From assembly GCA_036502005.1 (NCBI GenBank), contig DASXZH010000001.1, positions 1 to 64,000 on the forward strand: a stretch of DNA of 64,000 nucleotides, given 5' to 3'. This document shows positions 16,533 to 26,038 of this stretch, piece by piece. Under the pieces are notes generated by a model, which saw only the letters and a list, made by a program, of their open reading frames with translations, was not told where the DNA came from and did not search any database. Every line of letters begins with the position of its first letter. The stretch's first letter is position 1. A program made the position numbers and the translations under genes. Source of the DNA: DASXZH01 sp036502005. GTDB taxonomy: Bacteria > Armatimonadota > Fimbriimonadia > Fimbriimonadales > Fimbriimonadaceae.

Positions 16533-19172
16533 GTGAGGTTGTTTCAGGACGAGTTGCAAGCGGAAAAATATAAGGAACGGCTGCAAACCTATACCGATTT
16601 GGATTTAAGCCAATTCTGGAAGACAGCCTTTGCCGAGTCGCCTGACCCTGACCGTGCCCTTATCAATCTAGAAAGGTGGTTGGCGCAAACTTCTAACCCT
16701 GGCACCTACCTAACCCATTTGGCTTCTTCGCCACGTTTGGCGATACTTTTAATCGACCTTCTAGGCGCGAGTCAGCCGATGGCGGACAGCTTTATCCAGA
16801 ACCCGGAACTCGCCAGCGTCATCACGGATCCTTCCGAGATCTCGCGCCTACCAGACAAAGAAGAGGTTCGAAGGGAGGGGAGAGCGCTCCTTGCCAACGC
16901 CGGCAGCTATCTTCATAAGCTGGACCGCTTGCGATATCTCAAACAGCGATGGCGGCTGCCCATCGTCGTAAGCGACCTAGCTGGGGCGGTACAGCCGGAA
17001 TTGGTCTGGACGGCAATCTCGGACCTTGCTGACGCAATTCTTGAACTCTGCCTGGAAACGGTTTGGAAAGAGTATTCCGAGCAAAAACAGCTCTCTTACG
17101 GCTGCCCCATTATGGTCGCTGGATTTGGAAAACTGGGCGGCCACGAACTGAACTACAGCAGCGACGTGGATCTAGTTTATGTCCTTCAGGACGATGCCGA
17201 TGAGCGCGTGGAGCGCCACGCGATCAGATTGTGCGAGATGTTCAGCCGTGCCATTACGGATACCATGGGCCGTGGCTCGCTTTACAGAGTAGACCTGCGC
17301 CTAAGGCCCTTCGGAAACTCCGGTCCGGTTTCGCCCTCTATGAAGGCGGTGGAAGCCTACTATCGATCGCATGCGGAGATTTGGGAGGCGCAGGCTCTGA
17401 TAAGATCGCGCCCAATTTGCGGCCTCCCTGAATACTGGCAGAGGTGGGATGCCCTCATCGAGCGCCACTGCTTCCCGAAATACATGAGCGAGTTCACGCT
17501 TACCTCGATTTTCGAAACCCGCAACCGAATCGAAGAGTTTGCGAACGAAGACGATCTGAAGCGCGGACCTGGCGGCATCAGGGATGTTGAGTTCTTAACG
17601 CAAGTTCTGCAAATGACGCACGGCTTTGGACACCCGAGCGTAAGAGTTGCTTCAACCATAAAAGCAATCGAAGCGCTGGCGAGCGCTTCCTTTTTAAACG
17701 TCGATGACGCAGCCCACCTTGAAGAAGGTTATATCTTTCTTAGGCAGGTCGAGCACCGCTGCCAGTTGGTGAACGACCAGCAGACTCACTCCATTCCGCC
17801 GACACCGGAGGCAAGAGAACACCTTGCCAGGTTAATGGGCATGCAACGCTGGAGCATGCTGGAGGCTGAGCTCTCCTTCCAGCGCAAGCGAATACGTGGC
17901 ATCTACGATTCTTACATTGGAGTCGGCAAGGCGGAAACCACGGCCCGCGACCAGGTACTACAAGGGCTGAACTCCGAAGAGCGGTCTCTTGTTGGCGCAA
18001 TGTTCGACCACGTGCCGGAAAGCGCGGAGTTTTACCGCAGCCTTTTGGAAAACGAAGGCAGCCTTGCGCGGGTGAAGGAAGTCGTTAACCGCGGGCCGCG
18101 CTTAGTTCCGAGGCTGGCCGAAACATTGCCGGTAACCGAGGCCATCGTGAGCGGCGAAATTGAAGAACCACTCGAGGCCAAGCTTCCTCCTTATGACCAA
18201 TCCCAGCCAATAGAGTTTGCCAAGAACGCAAATCTGCTGTGGTTGCACAAGGCTTCCGCTTGGACCCTTGATTCCAGCTTCAACTTGGGCAGAAGCCTGA
18301 GCGAGCTATATGATTCGCTGATTATAGAAATCGCGAAGACCGTCGGCGGCAAGTTCGACATCATCGCGCTGGGCAGCTATGGCTGCATGGACGTCTCCGT
18401 CGTTTCCGATCTGGACCTGCTACTGCTTGTCTCGGACGAGATCCCCCAGGGTCTTGCCGAACAACAAGCCCAGGATTTCTTGGCGGAAATGGACGGCCTC
18501 AAGCGGTTTGGCTGGAAGACTGATCTAGATCTACGACTAAGACCCGAGGGCGGAAAGGGGTTGCTGGTTAGGAGCCACACCGGATTCGGAACCTACGAAC
18601 TGGAGCGCATGGAAATGTGGGAGCGGTTCGCCCTCGGTATGTCGCGGCTCGTTTTCGGCAATCCGGATTCACTTCAAGTAGCGATTAGGGCAGCTTATGC
18701 CGAGCCGCTTACACCTGAACGCCTGCTTGAGCTAGTCGACATGAAGAAACGGATCGAAACCGAGCGGGTTCAGCCACAGTACTGGAAGCGAGACGTGAAA
18801 CTGGGCGGGGGAAGCATCAGCGACATCGATTGGCTGGTTCACTTGTACGAAATGCGTTACCCAACCGCGCTTCAGGTTGGGCAGCACATCACGGTTCAAG
18901 ATCGGCTTAGACGCATGGCGCAGGCCCAGCTTATCAACGCTTTGGAGCGGGACCAACTGCTTTATGCGAGGGAACATTTGCTTAAAACACGAAACTTTCT
19001 CTCACTGCTTGGCTTCACGGCAGACGTGGTACCGGAGAACCCAGATAAACTGGATAAGCTTGCTTTGGCTCTGGGAAAAACTTCCGGATATGAGTTTCTG
19101 CGCGAGCATGAAGCAATCATCGACAGTGTGCGCGTCATTTATCTAGAGGGACTGGAGCGGCTCGGCGTTTAA
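16533..19172 (+). CDS. glnE: GlnE-like bifunctional glutamine synthetase adenylyltransferase/removase
   Basis: An 879-residue protein with the tandem layout of GlnE: two nucleotidyltransferase domains each followed by a helical domain. The first NTase motif, GFGKLGGHELNYSSDVDLVYV at about 197-217, is canonical, and is followed by RVDLRLRPFGNSGP and RGPGGIRDVEFL-type motifs. The second, at about 610-630, reads GSYGCMDVSVVSDLDLL; the Asp-x-Asp is kept but the usual GG-x-EL glycine-rich stretch is changed. Its RLRPEGGKGLL and GGGSISDIDWLV motifs remain. The known role is covalent control of glutamine synthetase by AMP in response to PII. The start is GTG at 16533. plsY follows directly, with no gap. 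Confidence 0.87.
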   Translation: MRLFQDELQAEKYKERLQTYTDLDLSQFWKTAFAESPDPDRALINLERWLAQTSNPGTYLTHLASSPRLAILLIDLLGASQPMADSFIQNPELASVITDPSEISRLPDKEEVRREGRALLANAGSYLHKLDRLRYLKQRWRLPIVVSDLAGAVQPELVWTAISDLADAILELCLETVWKEYSEQKQLSYGCPIMVAGFGKLGGHELNYSSDVDLVYVLQDDADERVERHAIRLCEMFSRAITDTMGRGSLYRVDLRLRPFGNSGPVSPSMKAVEAYYRSHAEIWEAQALIRSRPICGLPEYWQRWDALIERHCFPKYMSEFTLTSIFETRNRIEEFANEDDLKRGPGGIRDVEFLTQVLQMTHGFGHPSVRVASTIKAIEALASASFLNVDDAAHLEEGYIFLRQVEHRCQLVNDQQTHSIPPTPEAREHLARLMGMQRWSMLEAELSFQRKRIRGIYDSYIGVGKAETTARDQVLQGLNSEERSLVGAMFDHVPESAEFYRSLLENEGSLARVKEVVNRGPRLVPRLAETLPVTEAIVSGEIEEPLEAKLPPYDQSQPIEFAKNANLLWLHKASAWTLDSSFNLGRSLSELYDSLIIEIAKTVGGKFDIIALGSYGCMDVSVVSDLDLLLLVSDEIPQGLAEQQAQDFLAEMDGLKRFGWKTDLDLRLRPEGGKGLLVRSHTGFGTYELERMEMWERFALGMSRLVFGNPDSLQVAIRAAYAEPLTPERLLELVDMKKRIETERVQPQYWKRDVKLGGGSISDIDWLVHLYEMRYPTALQVGQHITVQDRLRRMAQAQLINALERDQLLYAREHLLKTRNFLSLLGFTADVVPENPDKLDKLALALGKTSGYEFLREHEAIIDSVRVIYLEGLERLGV

Positions 19173-19859
19173 ATGGTTTTAGCGGCCTGTGTTATCGTTG
19201 CCTATTTTGTGGGGTCCATACCCATTGGGTTCCTGGTTGCCCGCGCCCAAGGCATCGATATATTCAAGGTTGGCAGTGGAAGCATAGGCGCAACCAATGT
19301 TGCGCGCTCGCTTGGCAGCAAGCTTGGTCTACTTGTTTTCCTGCTTGATGTATTGAAAGGCTTCCTGCCCACTCTGGCCGCCTTCTACATTTTCCGCCAC
19401 AACGCACAAACGGCGTTCATCGTGGGTATTGGCGCGGTAGTCGGGCATTGCCTAAGCATTTTTCTTAAGTTTAAAGGCGGCAAGGCGGTTGCCACGGGCC
19501 TGGGTGTCCTCTTTGGAAGCTGTCCATTGGTAGGTGCCAGTGCGCTTTGCGTGTTCATCGTTTGCATGGCGATTACTCGTTTTGTGAGCCTGTCTTCGAT
19601 TTTGGCGGCCCTATCGCTCATCCCTTTTGGGTTTCTCTACAAGCTGCAGTTGTCCCTCATTTTTGCGCTTTGTGGGCTTTGTATTTTCGTGATCTACCGG
19701 CATAGAGGGAACGTCAAAAGGCTTTTGAATGGGAAAGAGCCCAAGTTTCGTTTCGGTAAACCGATTCAAGGCGAAGAAGCGGTTGTCGAAGGAGACGACC
19801 CTCAAAAAAAAGCTAACTCATCAGGAGCAGCGCTGCTTGGTGCGCCCCCCCACACCTAA
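19173..19859 (+). CDS. plsY: glycerol-3-phosphate acyltransferase PlsY
   Basis: A 228-residue multi-pass membrane protein. The three PlsY motifs are clear: GSIPIGFLVAR near residue 14, KVGSGSIGATNVAR near 32 (the acyl-phosphate binding loop SGSIGATN), and FKGGKAVATGLG near 99. It transfers acyl groups from acyl phosphate to glycerol-3-phosphate, the first step in phospholipid synthesis. About 25 extra hydrophilic residues at the C terminus (EEAVVEGDDPQKK onward) exceed the usual length. The ATG start directly follows the stop of glnE, so the two are co-transcribed. Confidence 0.93.
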   Translation: MVLAACVIVAYFVGSIPIGFLVARAQGIDIFKVGSGSIGATNVARSLGSKLGLLVFLLDVLKGFLPTLAAFYIFRHNAQTAFIVGIGAVVGHCLSIFLKFKGGKAVATGLGVLFGSCPLVGASALCVFIVCMAITRFVSLSSILAALSLIPFGFLYKLQLSLIFALCGLCIFVIYRHRGNVKRLLNGKEPKFRFGKPIQGEEAVVEGDDPQKKANSSGAALLGAPPHT

Positions 19860-19870
19860 GCATATATTTG

Positions 19871-20671
19871 ATGTTCCAACCCAATTCGGCCGTTGATCTG
19901 GCCTGCGCCGGTCTTATTTGGATCCCCGTTATAATCGGGGTTCTTTCTTTTGTCGGGTGGGCAATTCAAGGGGAAATAGAACCTATCGTCGGCATCGCAG
20001 GCGTCATTATTGCTCTTACCTTGGGCGGGTTGGCAATCGTGCCCAACACGCGGCATCTAGCTCCTTTCTTGCTCGCGTCTGCCCTGGGAGCCATGATCCT
20101 GATACCGATGGCTCGAGCCCAGCACGAGAAAATGGAGCTAGCCAAGATTGATGTGGGCCGGGTCGAGAAGGCCTATGACCTTCTGAGAAAGGACCGAAAC
20201 AACGTCGAGGCAAAAATGCGGATAGCGAAGGTGCTTTACAAGCGCGGTTACACCGCACAGGCCATTACCCTAGCTTCAAACGCCCTCGATAAAGCGCCCC
20301 GCGCCCTTTACGAGGAAGAACTTCGCATGCTCAGGCAGTGGCAGGTGCATCCCATCGCTCAGCCCGTTCCCGGTCTCACCTGCGTCGAATGCGGTGCCAA
20401 GAACAAGGCTGGGGAAGTGTTTTGCGGCAAATGCCGCGCACCGATTTTGCTGCATTATGCCCGTGGATCTTGGGTTGCGCCGAACGCTTTTAGAAGAATG
20501 CTGATGATCTGGGTCGCGGGCGGACTTTCGATTGTCGGAATTCCCCTCGCTCAATCCAGAATGTTGCCGAATAAAAGCCGCGTGGTAGTCGTCTTGCTTT
20601 TAAGTTGCTCAGCGCTAATAGTTTGGTTGGCCCTGCGCAAGGGAAAGGGGGATTCGTCGTTTGAAGCTTGA
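19871..20671 (+). CDS. zinc-ribbon membrane protein, unrecognised family
   Basis: About 266 residues, with an N-terminal MFQPNSAVDLACAGLIWIPV. Three to four hydrophobic segments fall within residues 10-80, then a soluble helical stretch (VGRVEKAYDLLRKDRNNVEAKMRIAKVLYKRGYTAQAITLASNAL) that resembles TPR-like repeats. A CVEC-x10-CGKC zinc ribbon follows (about residues 172-190), then two more membrane segments at the C terminus. No family recognised. It overlaps the start of the LptF-like gene by about 11 bp, and so belongs to the plsY-lptF-lptD transcript. An envelope role is inferred from neighbours only. Confidence 0.7.
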   Translation: MFQPNSAVDLACAGLIWIPVIIGVLSFVGWAIQGEIEPIVGIAGVIIALTLGGLAIVPNTRHLAPFLLASALGAMILIPMARAQHEKMELAKIDVGRVEKAYDLLRKDRNNVEAKMRIAKVLYKRGYTAQAITLASNALDKAPRALYEEELRMLRQWQVHPIAQPVPGLTCVECGAKNKAGEVFCGKCRAPILLHYARGSWVAPNAFRRMLMIWVAGGLSIVGIPLAQSRMLPNKSRVVVVLLLSCSALIVWLALRKGKGDSSFEA

Positions 20672-21731
20672 CCGCTATATGATCAAGGAGTTGATCGTGC
20701 CATTCGTCATCGGCACGATTGCGGTCGTCCTCATGTTTCAGGCAAACCTCTTGATCTTCATGTTCAAGACGTTCTCGATGTCGTCGGTTCCGTTTCCGGC
20801 CATCGCCAAGCTGCTTCTTTACAAGACCCCATTCTTTTTAGACCAGACGCTCCCCGTTGGAATGGCGTTGGCAACATCTCTGGCTATGTCTCGGCTGGTT
20901 CGCGAGTCTGAACTGACAGCCATGCGGGCGGCCGGCGCATCGATCCTGCGGATCATCCTTCCGATCTCCTTCTTCGGGTTGCTCGTCGGTGTCGGAAACT
21001 TCTACTTGGTTGAGAAGGTAATGCCCCCCGCTGAAAAGGAATATTCGAAGCTGAGCAACCGGATGGCGATCGTGGGCGCATTGCCGGACTTCAAGTCGAA
21101 TGTGACCTTTCCGCTGCAGGACTACGACGTCAGCATTCGCACTATCTATAAGCAGCCTAATAACACCTTGCAGCTCGACGATGTGATCCTTGTCGAACGG
21201 CCTCAGCTTTACGAATACAGAGTTTTTACGGCCATGAGCGGCACCTACGAAGATGGGGTTTGGCGTTTTCCGAACGCCCGCTGCTGGCGTTTCAAGGGTG
21301 ACGAATTCTTTGATTTTGCGGCCAAAGACTTGGTCATAACCCAGCCGATCAACATTAACGACGCCCTTTATGGCGCGGCTCAGCCCACCGAAATGTCGAT
21401 GCGCCAGCTAACCCAGGCGATAAAGGATCAAAGGGCTCTCAAGCAAGATACGGCCCCGCTTGAGATCCAATATCAAGAACGCTTTAGTGTGCCCGCTGCG
21501 TGTTACGTTTTCTCAGTTGTAGGGCCGGTTTTTGCCGTTTGGCTGGGCAGAGGCGGCGGTTTTGTGGGCGTGTTGCTGTCGATCATGATGGTCATGCTCT
21601 ACTACAACGTCTTCATTATCTCAACCGAGATATTTGGGAAGAACCATTGGGTGAGCCCCCTGATTGCGGCTTGGCTGCCCAACCTTCTGTTTGTAGGCCT
21701 AGCTCTGTTTGGTTTGCGGAGACTTGAATGA
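20661..21731 (+). CDS. lptF: LptF/LptG family permease (LPS export)
   Basis: A 356-residue inner-membrane protein of the YjgP/YjgQ family. It starts KLDRYMIKELIVPFVIGTIAVVLMF, the usual DRY..KE first helix, and has LPVGMALATSLAMSRLVRESELTAMRAAGAS, the cytoplasmic coupling helix that contacts the LptB ATPase. A central periplasmic beta-jellyroll region (about 120-255) is followed by three C-terminal helices. It extracts LPS-like lipid from the inner membrane and feeds the Lpt bridge. The start is TTG at 20661, overlapping the upstream gene. Its stop overlaps the LptD-like start (ATGA at 21728-21731), so the two outer-membrane assembly genes are coupled. Confidence 0.88.
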   Translation: MKLDRYMIKELIVPFVIGTIAVVLMFQANLLIFMFKTFSMSSVPFPAIAKLLLYKTPFFLDQTLPVGMALATSLAMSRLVRESELTAMRAAGASILRIILPISFFGLLVGVGNFYLVEKVMPPAEKEYSKLSNRMAIVGALPDFKSNVTFPLQDYDVSIRTIYKQPNNTLQLDDVILVERPQLYEYRVFTAMSGTYEDGVWRFPNARCWRFKGDEFFDFAAKDLVITQPININDALYGAAQPTEMSMRQLTQAIKDQRALKQDTAPLEIQYQERFSVPAACYVFSVVGPVFAVWLGRGGGFVGVLLSIMMVMLYYNVFIISTEIFGKNHWVSPLIAAWLPNLLFVGLALFGLRRLE

Positions 21732-24088
21732 AGCGGGCCTTCGTTTTGGGGGCCGTTGCATTGTGTGCTGCGGCGATTGGGCAGGTCAACATGAATGGTC
21801 CAATCGCTGGCGTGGCTGGCGCGTTGCAAAAGCAAGGGGTTCCGACGCCGGGTTCGCAGCAAACAAATCCGTTTGAACCGACCGGATTTCCGCCTCTTCC
21901 AAGTAAGAATCAGGACTTGCCACCTCCGCGCGATTACGGTAGCGATGAGAAAGTGATGCGTATCCTCCAAATGGGAACGCCGACCGAGCTTGGAACCCAC
22001 GTCCATGTGGACGGTGGCTTCCACATTCGCTACAAAGGCTACGATCTCTTCGGGGACACGCTTGATGGCTATCGGGACTCGCTGATCTTTGACGCTACCG
22101 GCCACGTAAGACTGATCGGGCAAAGTTCTTCCGTTACCGGTGAAGACATCACCATCGACTTCCGGAAAAACACGTTCATTTCAAAGCAGGCCGAAGCAGA
22201 CCTAAAGCCAACGTTCTTCCCCAATGGCGACGTGCAAGACGACGTTTACGTGAACGGCGTTGCCGCTCACGGAAGTGGCGCGGAGGTTTTTGCTAACTAC
22301 TCTTACATCACCACATGCGACCTGCCCGATCCGCACTTTAAGATCTATGCCAAGCACATCGATTTGCGCCCAAGCAAGCGGATCATCATGCGCGGGGTCA
22401 CGCTCTATATTTTGGATAAGAAGATCGTCAGCATCCCTTATCTTTCAATCCCTTTGGATGACCGGAAAAACCATATCACACCGCAAGTCGGCGACGACCC
22501 CACTGCCGGCTATTATGTAAAAACCTACATCCCAATTCCAGTGCACGGAAATAACTTGGACCTAAACGGCAGGTTCGACGAATATTCAAAGTTGGGAACC
22601 GGACTCGGCGTTGATTTCGCCTATCAGAACAAGACGATGCAAGGTTCCGGCGAGGTCTACACGATCGTCGGTAGGTCCAACGAACAGGATCTAACCATCA
22701 ACCACGACGAGCATTTTGGAAAAACAGACCTTGCTCTAAACGCTCAATATTCCAACAACGACTATCTACAGTCTCCCGGAAGTACGCTTCTTAATTTTCG
22801 AGGACAGCTGACGGTGCCCCAAAAGAATGGCAGCTTCGATCAACTGGCTCTCAGTCAGAACTCAAGCCTGTACTCCGGGTTTAACTCGCTGCAGGAATCG
22901 GCTACATTCACCGATTCGCGCGTTTGGAATACCCTGCTTCGAAGCAACTTAAGCGTGGCTTATACAGACAGCAGCACTTCCGGCGGCGGATACGACACCA
23001 CCAACTACGACAGCCAAAGTTTGGCCGTAAACTTCGACGCAAATGACGACCTGAAAAAGGCTACCGCCGAACTGCAATATGTGCGAAGCGTTCCTATCGG
23101 AGCCAACGGCATGCAGCTATTTGGTTTAGAGAACTTGACTCCGCAGATAACTTTCAAGAGCGACTCAACCAAACTTCTTAGCACCAAACTTGCCCAGGAA
23201 TTTCCCTTTACAACCGACCTTGCTCTTTCTCAGCTCGCCGCTCCAACCTTTGATGGAACAAGCATTTCAAACATCTATCGAAGCGTGTTCGACTTCGACT
23301 ACACGAAGCCAGATCATCCGGACCAGAAGTTCGATTACACCGTAAACACGATTTTCCAGCAAGGGCTCTACAGCGACAGCACTGCCGAATACACAACCGG
23401 GCTGAACACAGGAACGCGGTACACGTTGGGGCCAGATACCGCTTTCGACATGAACTACAGCTACCTGCAGCAGCATGGCTTCACTCCCGTCGCCCAAGAT
23501 AAGCAGGGTCAAACGAATCTATTTACGAGTGACATCAGCTATCGGCCGACCCGCTCGGTTATTCTGGCGGCTCAATCCGGCTACGACCTCCTTTCCTATC
23601 AAGAGGGTATCACACCTTACCAAGACGTTGGGTTGAGAGCCGAGTGGCACCCGGTGGATTATTTCCAGTTGCGAACACTTAGCACCTATGATACGACCAT
23701 GAAAGGCATCAGCAATGTGCAGGTTGACATGGCCTACAAACCGGGGGCAACCTTCATTAGCGCGGGATTCCGTTACGATGGCACGCAGCACACGTTTGGC
23801 GAGTGGGACCTTTTCTTCGACGCCTTCAAGTGGGGGCGGTTAAAGGCAAGTGGCTTGCTGGATTATGATGGCTACACCCACAGTTTCACGTCCGAACAGC
23901 TTTCGCTGACCTACGACTTGCACTGCGCGGAGGCCATTTTGCAAATACAAAATAATCCGTCCGGCTTCCGAAGCGGCACCCAGATCGCTTTCTACATCAG
24001 GTTGAAGGCCTTCCCGTTCAATACGCCGTTTGGCGTTGGAACCCAGGGCCAGGCGGTTGGTGGCGGCTTTGGCCGGTCGACTTTCTAG
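21728..24088 (+). CDS. lptD: LptD/OstA-like outer-membrane protein
   Basis: A 786-residue protein with a signal peptide (MKRAFVLGAVALCAAAIGQ). The N-terminal half is an OstA-like beta-jellyroll (GHVRLIGQSSSVTGEDITIDFRKN, then SYITTCDLPDPHFKIYAKHIDLRP), in which TTCDLPDPHF is the typical LptD Cys-containing stretch. The C-terminal half is a long run of alternating short hydrophobic strands with Asn, Thr and Tyr, as in a large beta-barrel. It would receive LPS-like lipid at the outer membrane. It is 4-bp coupled to the permease upstream and overlaps by 4 bp, tail to tail, the ABC-2 permease gene. Confidence 0.83.
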   Translation: MKRAFVLGAVALCAAAIGQVNMNGPIAGVAGALQKQGVPTPGSQQTNPFEPTGFPPLPSKNQDLPPPRDYGSDEKVMRILQMGTPTELGTHVHVDGGFHIRYKGYDLFGDTLDGYRDSLIFDATGHVRLIGQSSSVTGEDITIDFRKNTFISKQAEADLKPTFFPNGDVQDDVYVNGVAAHGSGAEVFANYSYITTCDLPDPHFKIYAKHIDLRPSKRIIMRGVTLYILDKKIVSIPYLSIPLDDRKNHITPQVGDDPTAGYYVKTYIPIPVHGNNLDLNGRFDEYSKLGTGLGVDFAYQNKTMQGSGEVYTIVGRSNEQDLTINHDEHFGKTDLALNAQYSNNDYLQSPGSTLLNFRGQLTVPQKNGSFDQLALSQNSSLYSGFNSLQESATFTDSRVWNTLLRSNLSVAYTDSSTSGGGYDTTNYDSQSLAVNFDANDDLKKATAELQYVRSVPIGANGMQLFGLENLTPQITFKSDSTKLLSTKLAQEFPFTTDLALSQLAAPTFDGTSISNIYRSVFDFDYTKPDHPDQKFDYTVNTIFQQGLYSDSTAEYTTGLNTGTRYTLGPDTAFDMNYSYLQQHGFTPVAQDKQGQTNLFTSDISYRPTRSVILAAQSGYDLLSYQEGITPYQDVGLRAEWHPVDYFQLRTLSTYDTTMKGISNVQVDMAYKPGATFISAGFRYDGTQHTFGEWDLFFDAFKWGRLKASGLLDYDGYTHSFTSEQLSLTYDLHCAEAILQIQNNPSGFRSGTQIAFYIRLKAFPFNTPFGVGTQGQAVGGGFGRSTF

Positions 24089-24870
24089 CTGCTCGCGCTG
24101 GCGTAATGCCTAAGGGCAAAGTTCCAAAACCAGCGGGTGATAATGAAGCTTATCAAGCCCCAAAAACAGCCTAGCAGAAGCAGATTTAAGTCGAATCCAC
24201 GCACTAGTTCCTTGGCTGGAATGGTAGCCACAAAAGCCAACGGCAGCACGAAAGTGAAAAAGCGTTGCACAGGAACGGCATAGATATCGAGCGGATTACG
24301 GGCGACTTGGAGCACCGATTCGCCCAACACCCATAGGTTGTCCACTCTGACGAGCCAAATCCCTAGCGTCATGAGCAGCAGATAGAAGCTGTAAAATATG
24401 GCGACCGACGCGCCCACCAAAAGCCAATAGGCAAGAAATTGTGCAGCGGTGGGGTGTAGATGGTCGGTCGAAACTCCATACCAGAACATAACGAGGCTGG
24501 CAACGAGCGTGCCAACTTGGTCGAAATTGAATTTGCGTGTGGATATCCAGAATTGGGTGTCAACCGGTTTTGTGATTACAAAATCGAGCGTGCCCTGACG
24601 GACTTGCTGCGGGATTTCTTGGAGGGACGAAAAAAAGGCGGTAACAAGCGCGTTCATGAGAGAGCAAGTTGCCACCAGCACAAACGCATCCCCTCTCGAC
24701 CACCCCGCAACCGAGGTCGTGTTGCGGTAGATCACGAGCAAAACCATGACGAAGAAGAAGACCCATACGCAGTTTTGGGCGATCTTGGCAAAGAAATTGG
24801 CGCGGAATTCCAACTCGCGGGCGAAGGAGCTGCTGAAGAAAGTGCGGTAAATACGCCAGTAGCGGGTCAC
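24085..24870 (-). CDS. ABC-2 family transporter permease
   Basis: About 261 residues with six predicted membrane helices, beginning VTRYWRIYRTFFSSSFARELEFRANFFAKIAQNCVWVFFFVMVLLVIY. This is the pattern of ABC-2-type (DUF990-like) permeases, with the GTLDFVITKPVDTQFW signature. I prefer GTG at 24870 over the longer open frame to 25020, because the extra N-terminal 50 codons run through a low-complexity repeat (24923-24955) and do not look coding. Such permeases work with a partner permease and an ATPase, but none lies beside it. Substrate unknown. Confidence 0.82.
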   Translation of the reverse strand: MTRYWRIYRTFFSSSFARELEFRANFFAKIAQNCVWVFFFVMVLLVIYRNTTSVAGWSRGDAFVLVATCSLMNALVTAFFSSLQEIPQQVRQGTLDFVITKPVDTQFWISTRKFNFDQVGTLVASLVMFWYGVSTDHLHPTAAQFLAYWLLVGASVAIFYSFYLLLMTLGIWLVRVDNLWVLGESVLQVARNPLDIYAVPVQRFFTFVLPLAFVATIPAKELVRGFDLNLLLLGCFWGLISFIITRWFWNFALRHYASASS

Positions 24871-24922
24871 GAAGGATTTTAGCGGATGGCGGGTAGTTTG
24901 TGGTCGAAAGGGGACAGCGGAA

Positions 24923-24955
24923 TTCGAAAGTCGAAAGGCGAAAGTCGAAGGTCGA
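24923..24955. repeat. word-like GTCGAAAG tandem repeat
   Basis: Four near-identical units of TCGAAAG/GCGAAAG/TCGAAGG run in a row. It belongs to a set of short degenerate word repeats found across the window (25988, 35382, 36641, 37129, 42366, 46415, 53174, 62993). It lies in the promoter-side gap upstream of the ABC-2 permease. Confidence 0.6.
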
Positions 24956-25054
24956 GTGTCGGATGGAGGAATCCCTATCATGTCAGATAATCGCCTGCTC
25001 GAGAGCACACCTTGGAGCATTTTGCCGGGCGTTCATATTGGCTAGAATATACGA

Positions 25055-25939
25055 GTGAAGGTATGTCGGTTTCTTGTAGTCCTATGCTTCATTACCCAGT
25101 TAGCTCTTGCGCAACAATACAAGGCGGCGAGTCAGAGGGAGCTCGACGGATTTCTCTTGGGACAACGTGCATCCGCGGCGGACTACATGTTTGGGGCGCC
25201 GTTTAAAATTCAATATACGGCCGATCATTGGCAGCAACGAATCTATAAGGTTGGAGAAGATGGCTCTTACATCGTTATCGAAACAAACCCTGAAGCTCCG
25301 GATTTCATTTATGGGATTCAGATCACAGGAAGCAAGAGCACAAAAAATGCACGCATTCAATAAAGTGAGCGTTGGCGCAACGAAGGACGAGGTTCATTCC
25401 CGATTTGGCGAGCCAACGTCCTCAAAGCCGCTTGCGGACATCTCGGGTACGTCTGAGGAATACGATGATCGCAACTATTCTTTTGAGTTCGATAAAGAAG
25501 ATCATTTGCAAAGTATTCGACTAATCGGCTACGAAGGATTTGCTGATCCTCAACTAGAGGGGCAGGACGATCTTCTCCACCAATTTAGGACCGCATTGAA
25601 CTCTCCTGACCCTGATCTGACACTCCAATCTCTTCATCCAGATGTTGAGATATCAACGGAAAACAGGGCGTTTTCGCGCGAATAGAGCACAACGTATTTG
25701 AAGACGTTACCGGCAACGATTGCAACTTCCGTAAAGCGCTATTATCTTCGCCAACCAGCGTGAAGGCTCTTCTTCAAAAGGAGCCAGTCGCCGGGGAGAT
25801 GTCGATTAGATTTATGGATGAAGGGGAATCGAAGCGAGTAATGGTGGTTTACAGGTTTCCCAAAGGTAAATACCTCGAAGAAATCGTGTTTCGTGGCGAC
25901 GCAGGGCGTTGGCGTGTCTATGAAATCGCGTTGAAGTGA
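25055..25939 (+). pseudogene. exported hypothetical protein, two frameshifts
   Basis: An N-terminal frame from about 25055 has a signal peptide (VCRFLVVLCFITQLALAQQ) and runs to YGIQITGSKSTK. A second frame, from about 25350, continues HAFNKVSVGATKDEVHSRFGEPTSSKP up to TENR near 25668. A third frame, from about 25672, gives VFARIEHNVFEDVTGND through RGDAGRWRVYEIALK with a stop at 25937-25939. The first break is a +1 shift in CAAAAAATG; the second is a -1 shift near CAGGGCG. The joined protein is about 295 residues. VGATKDEVHSRFGEP is the SmpA/OmlA-like 'G.t..eV...fG.P' motif, suggesting a small exported lipoprotein-like domain. Function unknown. Confidence 0.6.
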
Positions 25940-25987
25940 GGCATACTCGAGCCTCACTGGCTGTCGGCTCCCGAGGCAAGTTTGAGT

Positions 25988-26023
25988 CCCGAAGGCCTAA
26001 GGCCGAAAGCTGAAGGCCGATTC
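25988..26023. repeat. word-like GAAGGCC repeat
   Basis: GAAGGCCTAAGGCCGAAAGC followed by TGAAGGCCGA. The same words occur in the flanks of the Y1 transposase at 50516-50562 and 51135-51182 and at 53296-53386. It may be a solitary REP-like unit mobilised by that enzyme. It makes the first 19 codons of the long downstream open frame unlikely to be coding. Confidence 0.55.
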
Positions 26024-26038
26024 CGCTACAATCTCATT

